DNA from: Heterohyrax brucei
Lineage: Eukaryota; Chordata; Mammalia; Hyracoidea; Procaviidae
Reading direction: 5' to 3'
NCBI GenBank assembly: GCA_028571685.1
Contig: CM053156.1
Span: 89,469,049-89,533,048, forward strand
DNA length: 64,000 bases
Positions 22,944 to 34,249 of the stretch are shown in pieces. Within the stretch, counting starts at the first letter, position 1. Each line of letters opens with the position of its first letter. A program made the translations under genes and the position numbers. Below the pieces are notes generated by a model, which was not told the DNA's origin, made no database searches, and saw nothing but the letters and a program-made list of their open reading frames with translations.

Positions 22944-25279
22944 GAGAAAACCCAATATTCCCAGGAGTGGTGCACCCCTCTGCCAGATGCCGCGTACTCA
23001 CCTGCAGCACAGGATGAGCCCTTGTGCTGCAGACCCACTCCCCAGGGTGTCCTTGGCTGTACCTTTAGGCAGGTGTGGACCACCAGCTTTTGGGATCACA
23101 GCTCAGCACACTTGTTGGTGCCATGCAGCGGCCTCGGTCTTGGGAGGGGTGAGGACCGTAAAGACACGAGGCAGAGAATTAGCGGCAGCGTCCCCCAGGG
23201 GTTGGAGTGGGAAGACACTGGTGTCCCATGAGGGCCGTCTTTCTGCAGGGATATGTGTCTCTCATGGCCCAGGGTCAGCTTGGTCAGGTCTGTTGCTCCG
23301 GCAATGAGCCCACAGGCCCCTGAGCTCCCCGGTCTGTGCATGCAGGCCAAGCCAGGAGACCGAGGCGTGGGTAGTCAAGGGCTAGTCTGCTCCCAGACCA
23401 CCCAACAGACCCAAAGGAAGGGCACGGCTGGCCTTATTTTAAACACAGAAGGGTGTGTGATTCATTCAAGTGATGAGCTGCAGTCTCGGGATGCTCTATG
23501 AAGGGCAAATGACAAATAGAAATTTCTAGTAGATTTTCTGGTACAGCAAGAAGACCGTGGGTGGTGTTTAGAGTCTGAGGGAAGGGGAACACACGGCCAC
23601 GTTTGGCTCTCAGCAGGGGCCGGTCCTTTCCCCGCTATCCATCACTCTTAGGATAGCCCCCCTCCCCGTGTGTAGCCAGCCCCCTTCTAGGAGCCTCAAC
23701 CAGGGCTGCAAATGAGCCTGTCCCCTCCTCTTTTGGAGGATGAGTCCACTGATGGAGAAAAGTCGGAAAGACGAGGACAAAACTGCTCTGGGTGTCAGAA
23801 GCCACTGACCCGATTGTGGTGTTCCCTTCTGCAGCATGCACAGTGTCAAAAACTCAGTCTGCGAACCAGCTGGAAAGCCCCCAAGACGCTGCTGACACAG
23901 TCCTCGCAGCTGGAAGCACTGCAGCTTCTACTTATTAGCAGTTAATGGGGACACATTTCTGCAAAACGGTAACTGATCCAGCGGATAAATTTGCAAGTTG
24001 AGTTTCCGTGAATTGAATTTCGTTAGCTACTCAGGACCGGGTGCCACAGCCAGTGTCCATTTGGTGACACTCTGCAAGGCAGATGTGCCATCCGCACCAC
24101 CAGGGTCCAGAGTTGACCTTCCCACTCTGCCACAGACCGCTTTGGCCATTCTTCTCCAGGGAGTTCCTCTCCCATCGCCGACCAAGCTCCCGGAGCTCTG
24201 CTTTCTGAACTTTGTCATGTGTCAGCCCCACCCCTGCATTGGCCACGCGCACAACTCCAAGGCTTCCAAAGATGGTGTCCAGGAGGCTGGAGTCTCTCTG
24301 CTTTCTCAGTCTTCCACGTAAGGGTGCACACATCTCCCTGCGGCCTTCCCCTCCTCCAGCACAGCGAGGGGACCCCTGGCACAACACACTGTATATAAAC
24401 CTGGTCCTGTTTTCAGCTGAGGACAGATGTTTTTCTGCCAGAGTTCACAGCCCTCCCACCTCCCTATCCCCACACAGATGTGATTTAGGGCAACATGAAT
24501 CAATCACCACTTTCAGAATTTCAGCTAACAGATGTCCTCTTCAGAGATTCTAATGCAAACACAGCAAACCCACCGATTCCTGAGCTTCTGGGGTTTTTTT
24601 TTCAAGAAGTGCCAGTTGTCTGTGAAGATGCCACACAGCACCAGTGTTCTGCGGATGCTGGGCCTCTGGACAGACCATGCCCGTGAGTAAAACAATGCAT
24701 CTCTCTGGAGCAAGCGTGGGTGGTGGTGTCCAGAGGGGTCCCTTCTGCCTTGGACCTCAGCTTGAGCTGGGTGATGTGATGTCAGAGCCAGTGAACAGAT
24801 GCTGGGCCAAGTGTCCTGCATCAGTCACCGCTGCCGGTGTTTTAATCAGCAGCTGCCTTTGGAAATGCTCAGGAATGAACACAGATCTTGACCAAACCTC
24901 TTAAAAACGCGATCAGAGGGCTGTGAGGCTCCCCTATGAAAGCAAGAAGACCAGCTTGAAAGTGACCCTTAATCAGACTGTCACTAGTCTGTGAAACGAA
25001 CCCAAGCAAATTTTCGTGAGCTCAGACCCAAAGAGGGACGACAGTGGTGACAAGCATTCTGACCGCTGGGGGCTCCAAGCTCACGCCACGGTTTTTGCTG
25101 CATCTGCAACGGCTTCTGGCCCTGCTGCTTCAGCCCACCGCGGGAAGCAGAGAGGCCCCCCCTGGCCTGTGCTGCCCGCTGCTCTCTCGCCTGGAGCCCA
25201 GCTCAGGCCTTGGTGCTCCCGACCTCTGCTAGGGTTCTTGGACACCTTGTGCTGCGTCAGAGTGCCATGGAACTAAGAA
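22944..25279. other. Unassigned sequence
   Basis: About 2.3 kb with no recognised repeat or gene. A TATA-like ctgtatataaacctgg occurs near 24,390, but no initiation context or downstream frame supports a promoter. Confidence 0.5.
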
Positions 25280-25800
25280 CAGCAACGACGACAGAGTGCC
25301 ATCAAGCGAGCTCCAATTCACAGGACCCAACGTGGGAAAAAACAAAGCATCCTCTGGCCCCTTGCCACCTCCATGACCACTGCGGTGTCTGAGTTCGCTG
25401 TCACTGCTGTTGTGTCCACCACCGTCCCTGAGGGTTTCTGTCACTTAGCCGATGACGATGTCCTTTTCTAGTGACTGACCCTTCCAGGGACGCACCCAAA
25501 GTAACCAGGTCCACCCCGGCTGTCCTCACTCCTGAGAAGCGTTCTTATATTTCTTCTAAGACTCCCATGTTGATTCCTCCAACCATCCACACTGTTGTGG
25601 AAGAAGGTTCAGACCTTCTTCCATCTCCTCCTTCCATTTTCCAGCTTTCTCATGCCCCAGAGGTGACTGAAAAGACCACTGCTTGGGTCACTTGTACCTG
25701 AGTCCTTAAAGATCCATCTTTGCTTTTTAGAACTTTAAAGAGGTCTTTTGCCCAATGAAATAAGTCATTTGATTTCTGCATGTCAAGACCCTGAAATCCA
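25280..25800 (-). mobile_element. RTE-clade LINE, 3' end
   Basis: Diverged reverse complement of the RTE C-terminal coding region and tail, in the right order: gtgccatcaagcgagctcc tail, gatgtccttttctagtgac (LEKD block), ctgcttgggtcacttgtacc, gaactttaaagaggtctttt. Dead 5'-truncated copy. Confidence 0.7.
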
Positions 25801-26779
25801 TGTCCAGAGATATAAGTGGGGACAAATGCACCCTCAGAATGGAGACCTCGATGCCATTTTAAGGACAGTAGGTGGCTAGTAGGGGTGGTGCTCCATTTAA
25901 ACGTACCAATATTTTAGACAATATTTGCTTCTGAAACATAGAACTTCTGTTCCCGCAGAGAAACTAATCAGACTGCCTATGGAGAAAATAAACCAGTACC
26001 TGTTAATTAGCTTAAATATCAGTTTCAAACGTGAATGTTTATTAGGTTGAATTCTAGAGCTGAGATGCCAAAGAGAAAATAATACCCACCGTTTTTAAAG
26101 GCTAAAATGTTGGTGTTCATGAAAGGTCAAAACAAAATTGAATTTCAGAGAATTGCCTTAAAGTAACGCAGGGAAGGGAGGGCTGCTGTGGAAGACAGAC
26201 CCGAAGGAAGCTGGGGGCCCGGTGGTCGTTACAGGGTCTGGAGACGACCACGACGGTTTTCCCTGTTTCTGTAATGAAGATTTGTTTTTGTTTTTAATCG
26301 ACTCAAGTCCCATATGCTAAACTTTTTGTATTTCTAACACTTAAGTGATAAGAAACATTGTAAGAACTTATAAAATCTCTGGGAGACAGATTCAGTGAGG
26401 AGCCTAACTACGGTTTTCGGAAGGATTCTCCTTTATCACAGAGACTAAAGGTCTGGCCGACCCAGTTCTCAAAGCAGGGTGGGACTAAGGGCCATTTTCC
26501 AACTTCTCTGCCCGTACTTTGGGCACAACTCCAGAAGTCACCTGTCGGTGATGCTTCCTGGTGAGCGGATACAGCAAACAGCATGGTCAGCCTCCCTGTC
26601 CTCCCTAACAAGCCCTGGGATGTCGCTGCCTCATCACATGAGTGGGACAATTTCCTGTAAGTCTAAGGGCGGCCCTGCGCCCACACGCATTGTTTCCTGC
26701 CTGCCACATGATTGATTGGTAGAGGTGGGGCACGTGACCTGGAGACTTCTGAGAGGGAAAGGGACTTGTTGTAAGTAAC
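25801..26779. other. Unassigned sequence with an AT-rich low-repeat core
   Basis: 25,890-26,170 is AT-rich, repeat-free and has homeodomain-type TAATTAG cores (gttaattagcttaaat). It could be a conserved non-coding element. The remainder is unassigned. Confidence 0.35.
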
Positions 26780-26925
26780 CATCAAGCTGGCCCCGCATTC
26801 ACGGTGACCTGTGCACAACAAAACAAAATTAGATCCCGCACCGCGTCATGACCCCCTGAGGGTCAAACTTTGTCATGTGTAGAGTTTGCAGTGGCTTATT
26901 TCAAAAGTAGTCCTCCAGTATCTTA
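26780..26925 (-). mobile_element. AfroSINE, longer subtype, partial
   Basis: Reverse-oriented and diverged: cattcacggtgacctgtgcac, aacaaaacaaaattagatccc, then gcagtggcttatttcaaaagtag. Confidence 0.5.
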
Positions 26926-26964
26926 GTTTCAGTTGTTTGGCCCTACTCTGTCCTCCGCCTTCCA

Positions 26965-27112
26965 TCCAGCCGTTCACCTATCTATCTGTCTGTCTGTCTA
27001 TCTGTCTATCTGCCTACCTATGTTTCTATCCATCTGTCTCTCTTTATCTGTTTGTATATCTCCGTCTATCTACCTACCTATCTTTCTGTCTCTCTCTCTC
27101 TCTCTCTCTGTA
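26965..27112. repeat. TCTA/TCTG microsatellite with TC tail
   Basis: Imperfect tetramers tcta, tctg, ccta over about 130 bases, ending in a pure TC run at about 27,087-27,108. Confidence 0.95.
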
Positions 27113-28824
27113 ACTTAAGCTGGGTTCTGGTGCTTTGAACCTGGTGGTGCAGTGGGACTCTTGCAAATGTAGTTCAATGAGGCTAAATACGTGTGCCTGG
27201 ACAATCTCATCTTCACCGAGAGATTGGTCGACCAGTGCATTGTGGCCAGCCAAGCAATCGCTGATGAGATCAGTCACACGTGTGGACACTGCCAAGCTGC
27301 TTGTTCACCGTAGGGGCAGTGATCATACTGAAAATGATTTATGGCTGTTGATTTAATTCTCCCCTTCTCAACACTGCCTCCTCTCCCACGAAATTAAAAA
27401 ATTAGACACAGCTTGTTGCATAATTGGCACTATATAGCAGTGCATTTATTGCTGGTCCGGGGGAAGAGTCACCGGCTACACAAACAGCTTCTGATCCACC
27501 AGTGACGAGGTATGGGGTGGCTGAGAGACCAGAGCCCGCTTCTCCCCCTCTGAGATCTCTGCCATGCCCAAGAGCTCCGTGTGACACCTTTGACGTTTCA
27601 TTACCCACCTCGTGGAAGAGCCGAGGGGCTCCTTTTGTGACTCGTTGGCCCCACACACCCCGTAATACAGCCTCCCTGAAATGAGCGGGGCTGCCACTTA
27701 CCCTGGATTCTGTTACTAACACAGCCGGGTGAGGCCGTCACAGGCGTGTGCAAGGCTGCTCGGATGAAAAGGAATTTCAAAGCCAAGTTCCTCTTGCTGA
27801 CTTCTTTGAGTCTGCTTGCAAAAATCAGAAGTCAATTCTGAGCTTGTTCTAGAGGACAGCAAATTAACGAACTGTCCTCATCTCCCTAAAGGCAGCGCCA
27901 AACCCAGGTTCCCAGGTGGACTGGTTTATATGAGGTGCCTCAGCCCGGCTCTGTGAAATTCAGGCCTTTCATCGAGGCGTTTTCAGAGGGTGTTGTATGC
28001 GCCTGAGACTGCCTGCTGCAGCGAGCCGGGGCGTGATCAGAGATGAAGGTGCTCGTCTTCCCTTCCGCTCATCTCTCGCCGCAGTCAGAAGAAACAGGAA
28101 GGCAGAACTGAAGTGAAAACTGAGCACCCGTGATTCTTCAACGCAATAGTTAAACGCCCGTCAGAAGGAGAGCAGCTATTAGCCGGGCGCGTTTCACAAA
28201 AGGCTCAGATGCCTGCCTCTATTTTGAAAGATTCTGTTCCTTAAATCCTGACTTGGGGAATATTCAATCAGCGTAAGTATCTCCGAGGTACTTTGACCGC
28301 GCGATCGCTGCCAACTGTTTTGAACAAAGCCTCACGTTTACAATACGTTTACACCCAGGTCCGCGTGGAGACCGCTTGATCTAGCCCGTTGTGCTCTCTT
28401 CAAAGTGGAGCGATGAGGAATCGGAGGATGCCTCTCAGAATGGGAGGAAGGCAATCTGGGGTTGTAGCACACCTTTCCTGCTCAAAGAATCCCAGTGGCA
28501 AGCTACTTTCGAAGGACCAAAGTGCTCCCACGCTGTAAGTGAGAGGGCTCGGCGGAGGCATGGCAAGAGGTGGTAGAGGAAGCTCCCGTCAGCCTGGCAC
28601 ACGTTGGGACAGAACTGGAGACAAGTCTCCGGACAGCCCAGCTGCAGGCAGCTCCAGTAGAGGCAGTCACTGAGATGGGGAGAATCTATTCAAATAGTTT
28701 AAGTGACCAAGGCCAACTCCTTCCACCCAGGGCAAAACCCCTGTGGCTGACACTTTCTCAGGGTACAATCTCCACTTTTCTTGTTCTTTATTTGCCTGAA
28801 AAGCTCAGTCCACCTCTTCACTTG
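27113..28824. other. Unassigned sequence, partly CNE-like
   Basis: 27,136-27,160 resembles a SINE head only. 27,166-27,300 is open on the minus strand and reads LISDCLAGHNALVDQSLGED, which I do not recognise. 28,090-28,340 is repeat-free with local CpGs (ttgaccgcgcgatcgctgcc) and could be a conserved non-coding element. Confidence 0.4.
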
Positions 28825-29032
28825 GCTATTTTTTTAAATTGCAATAAATGTCCATGACAAAATACTTGCCATTTTGACCTTTTTTTAAGCCCAGTCCAGT
28901 GACACGTTCTTCATGTTGCTCCATCACTCTTTCCAAACTTTCCCTCTTTTTCCCTCCCTCCTCTCCACAAGCCCCTGGTAGTCACCGGTGAACACTGGTC
29001 TCTGTGCACATGCCTAATCCAGAAGAACCCAA
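28825..29032 (-). mobile_element. LINE-1 3' region, left piece of a split copy
   Basis: aattgcaataaatgtccatgac, acttgccattttgacctttt and ccctcctctccacaagcccctgg are the reverse of an older L1 3' region. The next part of the same L1 segment reappears at 29,851 after two RTE copies. Confidence 0.65.
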
Positions 29033-29034
29033 GC

Positions 29035-29318
29035 AGTATGCTTCTGGGAAGCAGAGGTGGCAAGACAGTATCTAACACGCTCAGGTCGGGCTGTCAGGAG
29101 GGACTCAACCCTGGAGAAAGACATCCAGGTGGGGAAAGCAGAGGGTCAATGAAAAGAGGAAGGCCTGTGATGGAATGGATCGACACAGTGGCCGCGACGA
29201 CGGACTCAGGCCATTCAAAGACTGTGAGGGTGTCACTGGGCCAGGCAGTGGTCCCTCCCTTTGTACATGGGGCTACTGTGACTTGCAACTAATGAGACGG
29301 CACCTAACAGCCACATTC
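29035..29318 (+). mobile_element. RTE-clade LINE, short 3' copy
   Basis: Degraded RTE C-terminus (a GLNPGERHPG stretch where QSLEKDIMLG is expected, then KRGRPVMEWIDTVAA) and tail actgtgacttgcaactaatgagacggcacc. Very 5'-truncated. Confidence 0.8.
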
Positions 29319-29319
29319 T

Positions 29320-29850
29320 AGATGCTTCACGTAAGTAGACCTCTTCAAAGTGTTGAAAAGTAAAGCTGTCACCTTGAAGACTGAGGTGCACCTGACCAAG
29401 CCACGGTATTTTCACTCTCATCACGTGCATGCAAAAGCTGGACAGGGAACAAAGAAGACAGAGGAACTGATGCCCTTGAATTGTGGTGCTGGAGAAGAAT
29501 GCTGGATGTACCATGGACTGCCGTAGAACCAACAGCTCTGTTCTGGAAGAAGTCCAACCAGAGTGCGCCTTGGAAGCAAAGATGGTGAGACTGTGTCTTA
29601 CATACTTTGGACATGTTGTTAGAAGGGATCAGTCCCTGGAGAAGGACATCATGCTTGGTAGAGTGGAAGGTCGGCGAAAAACAGGAAGACCCTCAACGAG
29701 ATGGGCTGACACAATGGCTGCCATCATGGACTTGTGCATAAAAATGATCGTGGAGGTGGCGCGAGGTGGGGCAGTGTTGGTTCTCTTGTACGCAGGGTCG
29801 CTGTGAGTCGAAACCAACTCAACAGCACCAGACAACAACAACGTGTAGTG
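29320..29850 (+). mobile_element. RTE-clade LINE, longer 3' copy
   Basis: Order matches the RTE C-terminal domain: cttcaaagtgttgaaaagtaaag (LFKVLKS), caccttgaagactgaggtg, then in the frame from 29,483 KMVRLCLTYFGHVVRRDQ, SLEKDIMLGRVEGRRKTGRP and STRWADTMAA. It ends with the tail gggtcgctgtgagtcgaaacc and acaacaacaa. 5'-truncated, frames broken upstream. Confidence 0.9.
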
Positions 29851-30055
29851 GGATCCTGCAGGATTTACCCTCCCGTGCCTGGCCTGTTTCACTCAGCATC
29901 CCATTTTCAAGGTTCTGACAAGGCGTGGCCCTCATCAGTCCTGGAGTTCTTTCTGTAGCTGAGCAGCACCCTGGCATGGGATGGACCACGTTATGTCCGC
30001 CTGCCTCTGTGGACTGGGACTTGAGTGGTACCCACACTCCAGAGGTCACCTTGCC
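29851..30055 (-). mobile_element. LINE-1 3' region, right piece of the split copy
   Basis: tggcctgtttcactcagcatccc, ttttcaaggttctgacaagg, gggatggaccacgttatgtcc are the reverse L1 tract that normally follows the piece ending at 29,032. Confidence 0.65.
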
Positions 30056-31017
30056 GTGATTGTCATCCTGAGCTTAGGGAGACTGGGTTCCAGTGAAACC
30101 TGCCGCCTTCAGCCAACACGTACCATGTGTCTCAGGCGCCAGCCTCCCAACTCAATCCACAGCAAGGAAAGGCCTGGAAGGCCCGGTCCTCAGGTAGCTC
30201 ACATTCCAGAGCAGAGACAGAGAGTAAACAAGTAAATAAATGCCCAGGGGGCCCTCGGTATGACAAGAGCCCTGAGGAACTGGTCATAGAGCTGTGACAG
30301 ATGGTCTGGGACGGGTGTGGAGGTGACTGACCTGGGGAGGGGACACCAGATTGAGACCTGAGTGATGGAGGGAGCCAGCCATTTGAGGAGAAACAGTTTC
30401 AGAAAGAAGCCACAGAAAGTGTAAAGGTCCTGAGACAGCAGTTCCTTTTGGCCTCTGATGCAGACCGGCCTCCCTGAGGCATGCACAAGAGAAGGTCACA
30501 CAGCAAGAGTTCAGCCACATCTGGGGTGCATTCCAAAGTAAGGGCCATGGAAAGCCGGACAGGACTTTTCCCCCAGAGAGATGCATATTCTCCTTGGCAT
30601 TTAGGCAGATTTCCCTGGCTAGTGCTAGAGCGGAATGCAAGCGGAGTCAGACGGGGACCTGGGTGCTTTCTGCAGCCTCCTCCACCGTTAGGTGTAGGCT
30701 GGTTGGCAGTGATTGGCTTGGCATGGAGGGGCGGTAGGGTGGCCAGCGTTCACTTCTGCTTAGTACTGAACAGGGAGGGAGGCTGGGACAGGGACGGGCA
30801 CCCAGGCGGGTGAGAAAGGCCCAGGACCGCAGATGCCAGAGGACAAGTGCAGTGTGTGTGCTCTGACAGTCAGCGGAGTGTGAGGGGTGTGTGTGTCTCC
30901 CTGTATCACTGAGTCTACGTATTTATACACCACATAGACATTGTAATGGCTGTGACAGCGTTTACAGGCTACACGCTCACTCCATGGCTGGTCTGTGTAT
31001 TATGTGTAAATACATCC
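30056..31017. other. Mostly unassigned, with an ancient repeat
   Basis: 30,170-30,490 (gtagctcacattccagagc, agtaaacaagtaaataaatg, agtgtaaaggtcctgagac) matches the form of an ancient mammalian-wide repeat. I cannot fix its class. The rest is unassigned. Confidence 0.4.
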
Positions 31018-31212
31018 GTCCTTGAGCCCAGTGGTGACACAGTGGTTAAGCCCTCAACTGCTAACCGAGGGGCTGTAACCCACCCCCCCAGTGTCTCCCA
31101 GGGAGAGGACATGGTGGTCTGCTTCCGCGATGGTGACAGCCTTGGAAACTCTGCCAGGCAGTTCTACTCTGTCCTAGGGTCACCATGAGCGAACATCCAC
31201 CCAGCAGCAATG
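31018..31212 (+). mobile_element. AfroSINE
   Basis: gagcccagtggtgacacagtgg, ctcaactgctaaccgagggg, tggtctgcttccgcgatgg, ctactctgtcctagggtcacc. Full body, tail slightly degraded. Confidence 0.9.
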
Positions 31213-31267
31213 GAAAATACACATGCCCATTACACACACACACCCCACACACACATCAATGTAATTT

Positions 31268-31392
31268 ATGCTGTGCAGACGACATGGCTGTCACCGGATG
31301 TCCACCCGTGGATTCTGAGTCACATGGAGCAGCTCACATACCTGCAGATTGGCAGCTGAGCGCTTAACCGCCACACCACTAAGGCCGCTTCA
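31268..31392 (-). mobile_element. AfroSINE
   Basis: Reverse-oriented: gaccgacatgg-like start, ggattctgagtcacatggagc, gcagctgagcgcttaaccgcc, caccactaaggc head. Confidence 0.7.
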
Positions 31393-32874
31393 GGCAGAGG
31401 ACGGAGGGCAGAAGCCGCAGGGCCTGAAATGGTGGGCTCGAGCCTTCCGGGCACAGGCAGGAAGCCGTCGGCACCCAGGTGTCAGAGGTGGCCGTAGACG
31501 GCAAGGGCCCCACTCCCGTCAGGATGGCCACGGCCCCATCCTGGCAGCACAGTGAGTGGAGCCTGGGGACAGCGGCAGGACAGGCTTCTCTGCAGGCCCT
31601 GGAGTGGGACATGGGTGGTAGGTTCTGTGAGAGCAGTGGGTCAGGGTGGTGAACAGGGCACCTGCCGCCAGGACAGGTGGGCTCGAAACTGGGGGATCAC
31701 AGACAGCTGCCACAAGTCCCCTCAAGGCTGACTTCCACGGGGCGTCTCCTGGCCCATTCTCTCCCAGGCCAGCACAAACCATAGCTTTCTCTTCTTCTGC
31801 CCACTTTGCTTATAGTTCGTATGACGGCTCGATGGCCCGTCACGTCACTATCCCTTCAGCCTTCCATCAGCCGAGGGTCCACAGCTGCCCTGGGGAGGTC
31901 CCTAGTCCAGACCTTGAGGATCAGTGTCACACCCCAGAATCGGGTGTTGGAACTTTCTACTGAAACCAGGGGGCTCTTAGGCCCAGGAGTGACAGACCAG
32001 TCACCACAGCTCAGTATTTTATAAAACAGGTAAGCCCCCTTTCGAGAAAAACATTTTTAAAACAAAAAGCAAATCAGGGAGGGGGCACAGACGAGATAAA
32101 GACCTCTGGCAGGGACCACGCAGCCCACTCCCCGCTGGGGCTGCAGCTGGCCCTGATGCCGGGGCTGACCGCCCTCACAGCGGCACAGAAATATGTTGCA
32201 GAAAACACCTTTGAAAATTTGACCTGCAAAGAGTGTTCCAGCTCTTTTTTTCCCTCCAGAGCACATCAGGGACAGAAGGGGAAGTAACTTTGGCCACACG
32301 ATCCACTTCACAAATTCAGTTTTATCTTACAAACCAGCTGATTAGCTGGGCAAAGTTGCCAGGCAAGTGGTTCTCCCGAGGACCTCTAGGTTGCTGGGCA
32401 CTGGGCCAGCTTCTGCGGCATTGTGGGCTTGTCAAGCCCTGAGTCCAGTGCTCCTCATGTTCAGTCCAGCTCCTGCATCAGTGGGGTAGAGCGGGCCTCT
32501 GGCCAGGGGTCAGCGGAGCCCACACACAGACTCGATGTCGGTGGCCATGGGGGAGGCCCAGAGCAGTGACAGCCAGGGTGCCTGGGAGGTGCGGGTCTGG
32601 GAGACACAGCATTGTGTATTCAAGGCACCTCCTCGGATACGTGACCCCCACTTGCCCCTGAGGCAAGCACCTGTCTGCAAGAGATAGCACCCAGGTAAAC
32701 ACACGTATGGCTGACGGTCCTTCCGAAAGCGCTAGGCCAGGTCCAGCCTTTCCTTGGTCTGTGAAACAAAACCAGCACTCAGCAGTCCTTCTCGGGGGCC
32801 TCCTGAGAAAAACCAACACCTGTCTCCTTTCTGTGGGAGTCAGATCTGAGAGATTTGAACTTTGGAGTTGTCAA
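31393..32874. other. Unassigned GC-rich sequence
   Basis: About 1.5 kb with no recognised element. Chance frames only. Confidence 0.5.
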
Positions 32875-32880
32875 TGGTGT

Positions 32881-32929
32881 GTGTATGTGTGTGCATGTGC
32901 CCACATGCACACACACATTAGCACACACT
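32881..32929. repeat. TG/CA inverted repeat (hairpin-prone)
   Basis: tgtgtgtgcatgtg is followed after two bases by its exact complement cacatgcacacaca. More alternating purine-pyrimidine sequence lies on both sides. Candidate for cruciform or Z-DNA. Confidence 0.85.
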
Positions 32930-32981
32930 GTTAAGCACTGTCTTTGGTTGCAGAGTTATCATTATGGTGCAGGAGGTCAGT

Positions 32982-33689
32982 TGTCATGGATCAAACTATA
33001 TCCGCCCAAAAATGTATGTGCCCTTGCGGCTGGTCCTGGACTCCCAGTCTTGGTTGGTTGTCTTTCTCTTTGTGATTGTAACGTCATGTGGGAGAGGATG
33101 AGGTGAACCAGGTGAACCAGGTTCAAGTAAAGGGAGTTTCCCCAGGGTGGGGCCTGCAGCACCTTGTGTCTTACAAAGAATAAAAAGAAGGGAAAGCGGG
33201 CAGAGAGTTGGGGACCTCTTGCCACCAGGACAGAAGCACTGGGAGCAAAGCGCATCGTTTGGACCCGAAGTCCTTGCACCTGGGACTCTCCTCGACCTGG
33301 GAGAGGCTGACAGAAAGGGCCTCATCCAGGGCCAACAGAGAGAGACAGCTTTCCCCGGGACCAGCTAGACTGTGAGAGAATAAATTGCTCCTCGCTAAAG
33401 CCATCCACCGGGATGTTTCTGTTACAGCAGCACTAGGTGACTGAGACACTCTTCGCTGCGGTGTCTCTGTTACAGCAGCACTAGGTGACTGAGACACTCT
33501 TCACTGTGGTGTCTCTGTTACAGCAGCACTAGGTGACTGAGACAGTCTTCACTGCGGTGTCTCTGTCACAGCAGCACTAGGTGACTGAGACACAACCTAC
33601 TGTGTTGTTTCTGTCACAGCAGCACTGGGTGACAGAGACACCATCCACTAGTGATGTTTCTTTTAGAGCAGCACTAGGCGGCTAAGACA
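32982..33689 (+). mobile_element. Solo LTR, MLT1/MaLR-like, with expanded 3' tip
   Basis: Starts tgtcatggatcaaactat and has ttgtgattgtaacgtcatg, aagggagtttccccaggg, gcagagagttggggacctc and ctagactgtgagagaataaatt in family order. The 3' tip has been amplified into a minisatellite (separate entry). Fossil, no internal genes. Confidence 0.75.
33414..33689 (+). repeat. 48-bp minisatellite derived from the LTR 3' end
   Basis: Six units start at about 33,414, 33,462, 33,510, 33,558, 33,606 and 33,655. Each carries tgt(c/t)tctgttacagcagcac then taggtgactgagaca. Units 1-4 are nearly identical, and the last two are more diverged, with the sixth partial. Confidence 0.95.
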
Positions 33690-34249
33690 TCAGTCTTCCC
33701 AGGATGACTTCTGCTCTATGGTGGAGCATGGTGGGAGCGGGGTGACTGTGGACCCCCAGATCCCACCAGCATGGTGCCTTCCCCTGCTGCACTGTCAGAG
33801 CCCTTCTGAGTCCCCGAAAGGTTGTCCGGTCTCCTAGACTTACAGCCCCCAGCACCTTGTAAGATGGGAGTTGCCGTTCCCAGGAGTGTGGAGCCCCAAA
33901 TCCCAAGACTGGGAGAGCTTCCTGGTCCTTGGCCGTGCTGACTCCAGAGCAGAGTCTCTGAGTCCATCCTACAGACGTTACTCATTCCTCCCAGGCACCG
34001 GGGCCAGGCCAGGACCAGCCGTGCGAGCACACTGTGCCAACCGCCCTGGGCTGTCCCTAGACACGGGCTGTCTGGCTCACATCCCCAGGAACTCGGGACG
34101 CAGACGATGGTGGTAAGCCGGACAGCTACTTGGCTTCCTTCCGGGAACAGATGGCTGGGGGTGAGCAGATGGGGACAGCAGGGAGTGGGCGGGTAAGGAC
34201 CACCTGGAGCTTGCTGCAGCCATCTGGGCACAAAGGGATGTGCACTGGG
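33690..34249. other. Unassigned spacer
   Basis: GC-rich, with no recognised element. Confidence 0.5.

Noticed and set aside
21611-23307. Five very long open frames (390-509 codons) with PSQAK or AWLGL repeats
   Set aside because: They exist only because the GGCTT unit has no stop in any phase; they overlap on both strands and have no unique domain.
24370-24420. TATA-box promoter
   Set aside because: A TATATAAA-like string alone; no downstream frame, CpG context or other core element.
29483-29806. Host gene with a KMVRLCLTYFGHVVRRDQ protein
   Set aside because: This is the C-terminal region of an RTE-clade LINE, repeated in several other places in the window.
33414-33689. CRISPR-like array
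   Set aside because: Units are contiguous 48-bp tandem repeats without spacers, derived from an LTR tip, in mammalian DNA.
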